Assembly (NCBI RefSeq): GCF_035650855.1
Contig: NZ_DASRGV010000274.1
Span: 1-13,854, forward strand
Length of the DNA stretch: 13,854 nt
Origin: Actinocrinis sp035650855
GTDB lineage: Bacteria; Actinomycetota; Actinomycetes; Streptomycetales; Catenulisporaceae
Direction: 5' to 3'
Position numbers and translations under genes: made by a program
Notes under the pieces: model-generated
What the model saw: the letters and a program-made list of their open reading frames with translations, nothing else
Told to the model about the DNA's origin: nothing
Database searches by the model: none
Shown here: piece after piece, positions 6,599 through 13,062 of the stretch
How positions within the stretch are numbered: the stretch's first letter is position 1
How the letters are laid out: every line of letters starts with the position of its first letter

Positions 6599-6951
6599 TT
6601 GGCCCCTCCGTGCACCGCCGCGGCCTGCACCGCCTGGTCGATCGCGCCCATGCCCTGGCTGTTGATCTTCGACATGGCCTGCTCGATGCCGTCATCGCAC
6701 TGCTTGTAGGCGTCGTGCGCCTTCTTGACGCCCTCGGAGGTCTCCTTGATGGCCTGCTGGAGCTGGCCGAGGCCGTACTGCCAGGTGTGCTGGAAATCGT
6801 CGGCGGCCTTGTTCAGCGCCTCGGTGCCCACCTGCGCGGCCTGCGACGACGTCATGGCCTTGAGTGCGGACTCCATCTGATCCCCGGCGTCGCCCAGCGT
6901 CTTGGTCATGCGCTGGAGCACGTCGAGGTCGACTTGGAAAAAGCTTCCCAC
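6595..6951 (-). CDS. EspC/WXG100-like T7SS substrate protein
   Basis: A 118-aa all-helical protein of ESX substrate size. The N-terminus FFQVDLDVLQRM and the spacing of helices resemble the EspC-like (ESX excreted factor) group more than classical ESAT-6. The loop region reads F53-QHTWQYG60, a WXG-like turn in WxxG form. It is followed by a second helix and Y82-K-Q-C-D86, matching the YxxxD/E export signal of T7SS substrates. GTG 6951 is supported by GGGGAGG (complement of 6961-6967), 9 nt upstream. It is the first gene of a minus-strand operon and overlaps the next by GTGA. It probably pairs or is co-secreted with the WXG-domain protein encoded next. No T7SS ATPase (EccC) or membrane component lies in the window, so the secretion machine would be encoded elsewhere. 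Confidence 0.87.
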   Translation of the reverse strand: MGSFFQVDLDVLQRMTKTLGDAGDQMESALKAMTSSQAAQVGTEALNKAADDFQHTWQYGLGQLQQAIKETSEGVKKAHDAYKQCDDGIEQAMSKINSQGMGAIDQAVQAAAVHGGAK

Positions 6952-7123
6952 CGTGTCTTGCCTCCCCGGTTCGGCTGCGGGACCCCCTCCTCGCCCGGGG
7001 AACCCAGGTAGACCTTAGACCCTCGTCCCGACGACGCGGAACCGAATCCGCAGGATCGGATTATCTGTCTGTGGATCTACTCTGTGGATCTACACCGCGC
7101 GGCCGGCGTGACAAACTGACGAC
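6952..7123. promoter_or_regulatory. Shared divergent promoter region (T7SS-type operon / aidB-like gene)
   Basis: This 172-bp gap separates two divergently transcribed starts, so promoters for both should lie here. On the minus strand TAAGGT (complement of 7012-7017) is a possible -10 for the T7SS-type operon, without a good -35. On the plus side the tandem repeat at 7068-7093 is the most striking element. No clear Shine-Dalgarno precedes ATG 7124. Exact promoter positions are not established. Confidence 0.4.
7068..7093 (+). repeat. Perfect tandem direct repeat, 2 x 13 bp
   Basis: TCTGTGGATCTAC occurs twice head to tail (7068-7080 and 7081-7093) with no mismatch and no spacer. Within each copy GTGGATCTAC is a near-palindrome (8 of 10 positions) centred on GATC. 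The array ends 30 bp before the ATG of the acyl-CoA dehydrogenase gene, a typical place for an operator. It could be a regulator-binding site or a simple slippage duplication. Confidence 0.75.
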
Positions 7124-8767
7124 ATGACGGTCAACGACGCCCGCATCGCGCCCAACCAGGCGCCCCCGCTGCAGGACTACGACGTGTTCGGCTGTGACGA
7201 CGCCCTGGTCGAAGCCGTTGACCGGCACGGCGGCCGCGCCGCCCTCGACGGCCTGTCCACCCTCGGCCGCCTCGCCGGATCGCACCGCACCCTGCACTGG
7301 GCGGATCAGGCGAACACGTATACGCCGGCGCTGCGAACGCACGACCGCTACGGAAACCGCATCGACGAGGTCGAATTCCATCCGGCCTGGCACCACCTGA
7401 TGGAGGTGGCGGTCTCGCACGGCCTGGCCGGCGCGGCCTGGTCCGGCGGCCCGGCGGCGCACGTGACCCGCGCGGCCGGCTTCATGACCTGGAGCACCGC
7501 CGAATCAGGACACGGATGTCCGATCTCGATGACCTACGCGAGCGTCGCCGCGCTGCGCACCGATCCCGAGGCCGCGGCGATCTGGGGCCCGGGCCTCAAA
7601 TCCCTGATCTACGACTTCGGGTTGCGGCCGCCCGCCGCGAAAGCCGGCCTGCTGTGCGGCATGGCGATGACCGAGAAGCAGGGCGGCTCGGACGTACGCG
7701 CCAACACGACCACCGCCACGCCGCTCGACGCTGACGGCGAATACCTGCTCACCGGCCACAAGTGGTTCTGCTCGGCTCCGATGAGCGACCTCTTCCTGGT
7801 CCTGGCGCAGGCACCCGACGGCCTGACCTGCTTCGTCGTGCCGCGGGTGCTGCCCGACGGCGCCCGCAACCGGATCTACCTGCAGCGGCTCAAGGACAAG
7901 CTCGGCAACCGCTCCAACGCGTCGAGCGAGATCGAGTTCGACGGCACCTGGGCGCGCCGGCTGGGGCCCGAGGGCCGCGGCGTGGCGACCATCATCGAGA
8001 TGGTCTCGATGACCCGGCTGGACTGCGTGCTCGGCTCGGCCGCCATCACGCGCCGCGCGGTCACCGAGGCCGTTCACCACGCGGCGCACCGCCAGGCCTT
8101 CGGCTCGGCGCTGATCGACAAGCCGCTGATGCGCAACGTGCTCTCCGACCTCGCAGTCGAATCACAGGCGGCGACGGCGCTCGGCATCCGGCTCGCCGCC
8201 GCCTTCGACGCGACGGATCCGGCCGAGCGCGCGTTCCGCCGGCTCGGCGTGGCGGTGGGCAAGTACTGGGTCACCAAGCGGGCGATCGGCGTGGCGGCGG
8301 AGGCGCTGGAATGCCTGGGCGGCAACGGATACGTCGAGGAGTCCGGGATGCCACGACTGCTGCGCGAGGCCCCGGTCAACTCGATCTGGGAGGGGTCGGG
8401 CAACGTCAACGCCCTCGACGTGCTGCGCGCACTGGCCCGCGAGCCCGAGTGCGCCGAGGCGTTCCTGGCCGAGGCCGGTACCGCGCAGGGTACTGATTCG
8501 CGGTTCGACGCCGCCTTCGCCCGGCTGCGCGACGACCTTTCCGGCCTGGCCGATCTCGCGGAGGCCGAGTTCCAGGCCCGGCGGCTGGTCGAACGGCTCG
8601 CGGTCGTGCTGCAGGGCTCGCTGCTGGTGCGCTACGCCCCGACGGCCGTCGCGGACGCCTACTGCGCGACGCGGTTGGCCGGCGATGGCGGCCATACCTT
8701 CGGCACGCTTCCGGCCGGTACCGACACGAAGACGATCCTGGACCGAGCCCAGCCTCGCCTCGCCTGA
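7124..8767 (+). CDS. aidB: AidB-type acyl-CoA dehydrogenase
   Basis: A 547-aa flavoprotein, close to the length of E. coli AidB. The N-terminus NQAPPLQDYD (11-20), then AN.Y.P.LRTHDRYGNRIDEVEFHP (63-87) and HVTRAAGFM (113-121), is diagnostic of the AidB subgroup. It is followed by the acyl-CoA dehydrogenase core: MTEKQGGSDVRANTT (182-196, FAD/substrate), TGHKWFCSAPMSD (210-222), KDKLGNRSNASSE (257-269), ECLGGNGYVEES (396-407) and SIWEGSGNVNALDVLRAL (420-437), with E423 at the site of the catalytic-type glutamate. AidB proteins bind FAD, show weak isovaleryl-CoA dehydrogenase activity and are linked to alkylation stress. The true substrate here is unknown. No Shine-Dalgarno is evident before ATG 7124, but the fit of the N-terminus to the family supports this start. 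No ada/alk genes are nearby. Confidence 0.92.
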   Translation: MTVNDARIAPNQAPPLQDYDVFGCDDALVEAVDRHGGRAALDGLSTLGRLAGSHRTLHWADQANTYTPALRTHDRYGNRIDEVEFHPAWHHLMEVAVSHGLAGAAWSGGPAAHVTRAAGFMTWSTAESGHGCPISMTYASVAALRTDPEAAAIWGPGLKSLIYDFGLRPPAAKAGLLCGMAMTEKQGGSDVRANTTTATPLDADGEYLLTGHKWFCSAPMSDLFLVLAQAPDGLTCFVVPRVLPDGARNRIYLQRLKDKLGNRSNASSEIEFDGTWARRLGPEGRGVATIIEMVSMTRLDCVLGSAAITRRAVTEAVHHAAHRQAFGSALIDKPLMRNVLSDLAVESQAATALGIRLAAAFDATDPAERAFRRLGVAVGKYWVTKRAIGVAAEALECLGGNGYVEESGMPRLLREAPVNSIWEGSGNVNALDVLRALAREPECAEAFLAEAGTAQGTDSRFDAAFARLRDDLSGLADLAEAEFQARRLVERLAVVLQGSLLVRYAPTAVADAYCATRLAGDGGHTFGTLPAGTDTKTILDRAQPRLA

Positions 8768-8854
8768 CGTCACCTGTGTGGCCGCGAGGAGATGCGGCCC
8801 GGCGGCGCACCCGGATGACTGGAGGGCGAGAACCGCGCAGCGGCCGTCGCACCG

Positions 8855-8872
8855 GCGGCGCGACCGCGCCGC
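8855..8872 (+). other. GC-rich hairpin upstream of EF-hand gene
   Basis: A perfect 7-bp inverted repeat, GCGGCGC (8855-8861) and GCGCCGC (8866-8872), with a 4-nt loop lies in the 129-bp gap between the dehydrogenase stop and the EF-hand gene start. There is no T-run. It could weakly attenuate read-through or be a chance structure in GC-rich DNA. Nothing else is evident in this gap. Confidence 0.25.
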
Positions 8873-8885
8873 GCCCCCGGCCAGC

Positions 8886-8891
8886 AAGGAG
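8886..8891 (+). promoter_or_regulatory. Ribosome binding site of EF-hand gene
   Basis: AAGGAG sits 5 nt before ATG 8897. It overlaps the alternative in-frame GTG at 8891, which therefore cannot use it. This decides the start in favour of 8897. Confidence 0.75.
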
Positions 8892-8896
8892 TGCTC

Positions 8897-9496
8897 ATGC
8901 TCAGCGACTTCCAGCGGGCGAAGCTCGAACGCCGCTTCGAACTGCTCGACATGGACGGCGACGGGTACATCACCGCGAACGACTACGACGTGGCCGCGGC
9001 GAGCGTGTGCCGCGCCTTCGACTTCGCGAAGGATTCGCCGCAGTACGAGAAGGTGCACGTGATCTATCTGCGGCTGTGGGTGGCGCTCAGCCGCCGGATG
9101 GACCAGCAGCAGACCGGCATGATCTCCCGCCAGCAGTTCATCTCCTCCTGCGCGCGCGTCATCGTCGAGGCCGAGGAGGGCTACGACCGGATCATCGGCC
9201 CGATCGCGCTGACCATCTTCGACCTCATCGACGCCGACGACAGCGGCACGCTCGACATCGAAGAGCTCACCACCTGGTTCAACGCGTACGGCGTGTGCGC
9301 GGACGACGCGGAGCGCGCGTTCAAGGCGGTGGACCGCAACAGGGACGGCCTGCTGGACGCGAACGAGGTGCAGAACGCGATCCGCGAGTTCTACACCAGC
9401 GACGACCCGCAGGCGCCCGGCAACCTCATCTTCGGTCCGCTGCCGATCCCGGCCGCCGCGAAGAAGCGCTCCGCGACGACCGCCGCCAAGCAGTGA
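8897..9496 (+). CDS. Calerythrin-like EF-hand calcium-binding protein
   Basis: A 199-aa acidic soluble protein with four EF-hand units, as in the calerythrin/sarcoplasmic Ca-binding group of actinobacteria. EF1 loop: D18-D20-D22-Y24-T26-D29, with Asp instead of Glu at position 12. EF2 (about 69-80, DQQQTGMISRQQ) keeps the central Gly but lacks the acidic ligands and is probably non-binding. EF3: D112-D114-S116-T118-D120-E123, canonical. EF4: D146-N148-D150-L152-D154-E157, canonical. After EF4 comes FYTSDDPQAPGN, then an Ala/Lys-rich tail. No signal peptide is present, so it is a cytoplasmic calcium buffer or sensor. ATG 8897 is preferred over GTG 8891 because of the AAGGAG site. Its stop lies 9 bp from that of the convergent gene. 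The target partner is unknown. Confidence 0.92.
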   Translation: MLSDFQRAKLERRFELLDMDGDGYITANDYDVAAASVCRAFDFAKDSPQYEKVHVIYLRLWVALSRRMDQQQTGMISRQQFISSCARVIVEAEEGYDRIIGPIALTIFDLIDADDSGTLDIEELTTWFNAYGVCADDAERAFKAVDRNRDGLLDANEVQNAIREFYTSDDPQAPGNLIFGPLPIPAAAKKRSATTAAKQ

Positions 9497-9505
9497 CTCA
9501 GTAAC

Positions 9506-10714
9506 TCAGCGCTCGCGCGTCAGCGCGTCCGGCGTCAACTGGCCGGGTTCGGTGTAGCCCGACAAGGCGAGGGTGAGATCGAACTCGGCCAGCAGACACC
9601 GCAGCACATGCTCGACCCCGGCCTGCCCGTCCAGCCCCAGCCCGTACGCGTACGGCCGACCCAGCAGCACCGCCTGAGCCCCGAGCGCCAGCGCCTTGAG
9701 CACGTCTTCCCCACCGCGCACGCCGCTGTCGAAGAGCACTGTCAACCGGTCGCCGACCGCCTGTACGACCCCGGGCAGCGCGTCCGCCGCGCCGATTGCA
9801 CCGTTGACCTGCCGGCCGCCGTGATTCGACACCACGACACCGTCCATTCCGGCGTCCGCGGCACGCAGGGCGTCGTCCGGATGCAGAACCCCCTTCAGCA
9901 CGATCGGACCGTCCCAGTGCGCGCGCAGGAACTCCAGGTCCGCCCACGTCTTCGCCGGATCGGCGAACATCTGCGCGAAGTGCAGCACCGCCGCGTTCAG
10001 GTCCTCGTGCACCGGCTTGGCCAGTCCGGCCTGGAACGCCGGATCGGAGAAGTAGTTCGCGGTGCCGACCCCGCGCAGGAACGGCAGGTAAGCCTGATCG
10101 AGGTCGCGCGGCCGCCAGGCCAGCAGCCAGGTGTCCAGCGTCACGAACAGCACCCGGTATCCAGCTTCCGCCGCCCGCGCCAGCAGACTGACGGTCACCT
10201 CGCGATCCTTCGGCCAGTACAGCTGGAACCACCGCTCGGCCCCGGCGGCGACGCCGTCCATCGCCTCGGCCACCTGCTCCAGCGTCGTGCTCGACGCCGT
10301 GGACAGGATGAACGGGAGCCCCTGCGCCGCAGCGGCCCGCGCGGCCGCAGGCTCCGCATCCGGATGCATGATCGACAAAACACCCACCGGCGCCAGCGCG
10401 ACCGGCGCGGGCAGCCGCGTGCCGAACAGCTCCACCGACAGGTCGCGCTGGTGCACATCGCGCAGCATCCGGGGCACGATCCGCCACCGGTCCAGCGCCT
10501 CCCGGTTCGCGCGCACCGTCTTCCCGTCACCCGCCGCGCCCGCGACATAGCCGACCGGCCCCGGACCGAGCCGCCGCTCGGCGACCTCCTCCAGCCGGGA
10601 GAGGTCCGTCGGCAGCCGCGGCACCGTGCCGGCCATGCCGTTCAGGTAGATCTCGTACTGGAACGCGGACCAATCCTTCGCGGGGACCGGGTTCGGAGCA
10701 TCGGAAGCGGTCAT
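9506..10714 (-). CDS. Lactate 2-monooxygenase-like FMN alpha-hydroxy acid oxidase
   Basis: A 402-aa TIM-barrel FMN enzyme of the alpha-hydroxy acid oxidase family, close in length to mycobacterial lactate 2-monooxygenase. The active-site block SNHGGRQ (296-302) carries the catalytic His298 and substrate-binding Arg301. K274 (IVLKG) and the phosphate-binding DSGVRGGEDV and LGRP (329-338, 351-354) are present. The YWPKDREV (166-173), TLDTWLLAWRPRDL (192-205) and PFLRGVGTANYFSDP (211-225) segments favour the lactate-monooxygenase subgroup, which converts L-lactate and O2 to acetate, CO2 and water. The start is ATG at 10714. The open frame continues upstream but is antisense to fumC. No ribosome site precedes the ATG; a TAGCAT element 8 nt upstream suggests a leaderless transcript. 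Substrate specificity is inferred. Confidence 0.92.
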   Translation of the reverse strand: MTASDAPNPVPAKDWSAFQYEIYLNGMAGTVPRLPTDLSRLEEVAERRLGPGPVGYVAGAAGDGKTVRANREALDRWRIVPRMLRDVHQRDLSVELFGTRLPAPVALAPVGVLSIMHPDAEPAAARAAAAQGLPFILSTASSTTLEQVAEAMDGVAAGAERWFQLYWPKDREVTVSLLARAAEAGYRVLFVTLDTWLLAWRPRDLDQAYLPFLRGVGTANYFSDPAFQAGLAKPVHEDLNAAVLHFAQMFADPAKTWADLEFLRAHWDGPIVLKGVLHPDDALRAADAGMDGVVVSNHGGRQVNGAIGAADALPGVVQAVGDRLTVLFDSGVRGGEDVLKALALGAQAVLLGRPYAYGLGLDGQAGVEHVLRCLLAEFDLTLALSGYTEPGQLTPDALTRER

Positions 10715-10722
10715 AGGTGAGG

Positions 10723-10728
10723 ATGCTA
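10723..10728 (-). promoter_or_regulatory. Putative -10 element for a leaderless transcript
   Basis: On the minus strand this reads TAGCAT, matching the actinobacterial TANNNT -10 pattern, and ends 8 nt before the ATG of the lactate-monooxygenase-like gene. That spacing would place the transcription start at or next to the A of ATG. No Shine-Dalgarno is seen for that gene, which agrees with leaderless initiation. No clear -35 is visible. A six-base match alone is weak evidence. Confidence 0.35.
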
Positions 10729-10737
10729 GGAGGAGGT
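10728..10737 (+). promoter_or_regulatory. Strong ribosome binding site of fumC
   Basis: AGGAGGAGGT is a near-perfect Shine-Dalgarno 7 nt before ATG 10745. An earlier in-frame GTG at 10736 lies inside this site, so the ATG is the start. The site abuts the putative -10 of the divergent gene at 10723-10728. Confidence 0.8.
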
Positions 10738-10744
10738 GACCGGC

Positions 10745-12157
10745 ATGGACAGTGACGACGCCGCGCACGAGGGCATGCGCGTCGAGCACGACTCGATGGG
10801 TGAGGTCCTTGTCCCCGCGGATGCGAAGTGGCGCGCCCAGACGCAGCGCGCGGTGCAGAACTTCCCGATCTCCGGGACCCGGCTGGAACGGGCGCACATC
10901 GCCGCGCTCGGCCGGATCAAGGCCGCGGCGGCGGCCGCGAACGGGCGGCTCGGCGCGCTCGCGCCGGACCTGGCCGAGGCGATCAGGACCGCCGCGACCG
11001 AGGTGGCGGACGGCCGCTGGGACGAGCAGTTCCCCGTCGACGTCTTCCAGACCGGCTCCGGCACCTCCTCCAACATGAACGCCAACGAGGTGATCGCCAC
11101 CCTCGCGGCCGAGCGGCTCGGCCGGCCGGTGCACCCGAACGACCACGTGAACGCGTCGCAGAGCTCGAACGACGTCTTCCCCGCCTCGATCCACGTCGCG
11201 GCCACCGGAATGCTGGTGCGCGACCTGCTGCCGACCCTCGACCTGCTGGAGAACGCGCTGGCCACCAAGGCCGCGCAGTTCGCCGACGTGGTCAAGGCCG
11301 GGCGCACGCACCTGATGGACGCCACGCCGGTCACCCTCGGCCAGGAGTTCGGCGGCTATGCCGCGCAGGTCCGCCGCTCGGTGCAGCGGCTGGAGTCCGC
11401 GCTGCCCCGGCTCGCCGAACTGCCCCTCGGCGGCACCGCGGTCGGCACCGGCCTCAACGCGCCGCCGGGATTCGCCGCCGCAGCCGTCGCCCAACTCGCC
11501 GAGGACACGGGCCTGCCGTTCACCGAGGCGCGCAACCACTTCGAGGCGCAGGGGGCGCGCGACGCGCTCGCCGAATGCTCAGGCCAGCTGCGTGCCCTCG
11601 CCCTCGCCTTGTTCAAGATCTGCGGCGACCTGCGCTGGATGGGATCCGGGCCGCGGGCGGGGCTCGGCGAGCTCGCGCTGCCGGACCTGCAACCCGGCTC
11701 CTCGATCATGCCGGGCAAGGTGAACCCGGTGATCCCCGAGGCGGTGCGGATGGTGTGCATCCAGGTGGTCGGCAACGACGCCGCGGTCGCCTTCGGCTGC
11801 GCCTCGGGCGAGTTCGAGCTCAACGTCACCCTGCCGGTCCTGGCGCGCAACCTGCTCGAATCGATCAGACTGCTGGCTTCGTGCTCCCGCCTGCTCGCCG
11901 ACCGGTGTGTATCAGGAATCGAAGCCAACGCCGAAAAGCTGCGCGAGTACGCGCAATCCTCGCCGTCGATCGTCACCCCGCTGAACCGGGTCGTCGGCTA
12001 CGAGGAGGCCGCGAAGATCGCCAAGCAGTCTCTGTCGCAGGGCACGACGATCCGTCAGGCCGTCATCGACCGCGGGCACGTCGACTCCGGGGCGATCAGC
12101 GAACAGCAGCTCGACGAACTGCTCGACGTGCTCGGGATGACGCGCCCGCCGAGCTGA
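10745..12157 (+). CDS. fumC: Class II fumarate hydratase
   Basis: A 470-aa iron-independent fumarase that interconverts fumarate and L-malate in the TCA cycle, cytosolic and usually a homotetramer. Superfamily signatures are all intact: GSGTSSNMNANEV (104-116), NASQSSNDVFP (136-146), the catalytic-region GRTHLMDATPVTLGQE (186-201) with H189, and the signature loop PGSSIMPGKVNPV (317-329) with the catalytic Ser (S319/S320). SSNMNANE and TGLNAPPGF (235-243) separate it from aspartase and argininosuccinate lyase. Length is typical of the family. The start is set by the AGGAGGAGGT site. It is divergent from the lactate-monooxygenase-like gene, with only 30 bp between start codons, so its promoter probably lies inside that gene. 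It ends 8 bp before the stop of the convergent gene. Confidence 0.97.
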   Translation: MDSDDAAHEGMRVEHDSMGEVLVPADAKWRAQTQRAVQNFPISGTRLERAHIAALGRIKAAAAAANGRLGALAPDLAEAIRTAATEVADGRWDEQFPVDVFQTGSGTSSNMNANEVIATLAAERLGRPVHPNDHVNASQSSNDVFPASIHVAATGMLVRDLLPTLDLLENALATKAAQFADVVKAGRTHLMDATPVTLGQEFGGYAAQVRRSVQRLESALPRLAELPLGGTAVGTGLNAPPGFAAAAVAQLAEDTGLPFTEARNHFEAQGARDALAECSGQLRALALALFKICGDLRWMGSGPRAGLGELALPDLQPGSSIMPGKVNPVIPEAVRMVCIQVVGNDAAVAFGCASGEFELNVTLPVLARNLLESIRLLASCSRLLADRCVSGIEANAEKLREYAQSSPSIVTPLNRVVGYEEAAKIAKQSLSQGTTIRQAVIDRGHVDSGAISEQQLDELLDVLGMTRPPS

Positions 12158-12165
12158 GCGCGGCG

Positions 12166-12942
12166 TCAGGCGAGTACGTCGAGGCCGACCGGGACGTCCC
12201 CGGCGGTCACGTTCACCGAGACCTTGTTCGTGTCGGCTGGCAGCGAGAGGCTCACCGCGCCGCCGTTCGCCGTGACCGTGTGTTCGACCACCGTCCACGC
12301 GTGCTGCTTGAAGCTGAATGTGGCGACCCGCACGGTCGCGTCGCCGAAGTCGCTGGCCAGCAGCATCGTCGAGGTGCCGCCCAGTGCCGCGGCCGGGTTG
12401 GTGAACACCACCGGGGTGTTCAGCTTCAGGTCGACGTGCATGTCGTTCCTCCTGAGACTCGCACCGAAGGTGGTGCCGGGCGTCGAGTCGACGCCGGGCC
12501 AGTAGTCGGCGACCACGGACAGGTCGTAGCCTGCCTGGTTGTTGTTGTAGTACTGCTTGGCGACCGCGCCCGCGGGCAGTGCGGTGATCCCGTCGTACTG
12601 CGCGACCCAGTAGTGCGGTTCGGCCACCTTCCGCGCGCTGAACGCGGAGCGCACGGTGGGCCAGGTGGAGGTGTTCATGTAGACGGTCGGGTCCGCTCCG
12701 GCGCGCCGCCGCATGAGAACCCAGTCCACTGATTCGGCCGGGGTCGCGTTGCCGGGTTCGACGTCCAGGACCTCGCCGTCGTTCGTGCTCGAAAACACGG
12801 CGATGCGCACCTTCACCGACCGAGGGAACCGGGCCCAGTCGGCGGCAGACCACGCATACGCGCCGTCGACGTAGCCGCCGACGAGCTGTGCGTTCGCCGG
12901 GAGTCTGCTTGCGTCCACGCCGTCGTACATCGTCCTGGTCAC
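12166..12942 (-). CDS. GH25-like (lysozyme-fold) domain protein with beta-rich C-terminus
   Basis: A 258-aa protein. Residues 5-155 look like the actinobacterial glycoside-hydrolase-25-like barrel: MYDGVDASRLP (5-15), VGGYVDGAYAW (21-31), KVRIAVF (44-50), VLDVE (58-62) with the D60/E62 pair where GH25 enzymes carry DxE, DPTVYMN (84-90), YWVAQYDG (111-118) and DLSVVADYWPGVD (140-152). Residues 160-258 are beta-rich and could be a binding domain. Peptidoglycan or another glycan is the expected substrate, but activity is not proven. No signal peptide or membrane segment is present, which is odd for a wall hydrolase. The start is GTG 12942, with a GGAG about 10 nt upstream; ATG 12930 is an alternative. 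A 120-bp gap separates it from the upstream gene on the same strand. Confidence 0.82.
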   Translation of the reverse strand: MTRTMYDGVDASRLPANAQLVGGYVDGAYAWSAADWARFPRSVKVRIAVFSSTNDGEVLDVEPGNATPAESVDWVLMRRRAGADPTVYMNTSTWPTVRSAFSARKVAEPHYWVAQYDGITALPAGAVAKQYYNNNQAGYDLSVVADYWPGVDSTPGTTFGASLRRNDMHVDLKLNTPVVFTNPAAALGGTSTMLLASDFGDATVRVATFSFKQHAWTVVEHTVTANGGAVSLSLPADTNKVSVNVTAGDVPVGLDVLA

Positions 12943-13062
12943 GATCGCGGCTCTCCGTCCTGTCGCGCACGCGTGGAACCGAACATGCCCACGATTCCGC
13001 TTCGCATGCCTCTTTCACACGTAAGCGCGGCGTGGCGGTTCATGGCGCGCGTCGGTGCGCGG
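12943..13062. other. Intergenic gap between two minus-strand genes
   Basis: This 120-bp stretch holds a short inverted repeat, CGTGG and CCACG (around 12971-12993), and a GCGCGC-rich patch near 13045-13062. No terminator with a T-run and no clear promoter is seen. The ribosome site of the downstream GTG gene (GGACGGAGAG on the minus strand) lies at its left end. Confidence 0.3.

Noticed and set aside
4638..6665. Long plus-strand open frame (675 codons) opposite the T7SS-type operon
   Set aside because: The translation is Arg/Ala/Ser-rich without family motifs, and it is antisense to three coupled genes with clear ribosome sites and WXG motifs. It is a typical GC-rich shadow.
6964..7004. GGTTC/GAACC inverted repeat as a terminator or operator
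   Set aside because: Only 5 bp pair across a long loop, and the left half coincides with the ribosome site of the EspC-like gene. Chance match is likely.
8891..8896. GTG at 8891 as start of the EF-hand gene
   Set aside because: The AAGGAG ribosome site overlaps this GTG, so it can only serve the ATG at 8897.
10715..11539. Upstream extension of the lactate-monooxygenase-like frame to about 677 aa
   Set aside because: The extension is antisense to fumC and resembles no oxidase sequence. The family N-terminus fits the ATG at 10714.
10828..12732. Plus-strand open frame of 634 codons out of phase with fumC
   Set aside because: The fumarase frame carries every family signature. This frame gives a low-complexity Arg/Ala product and runs across the convergent GH25-like gene.
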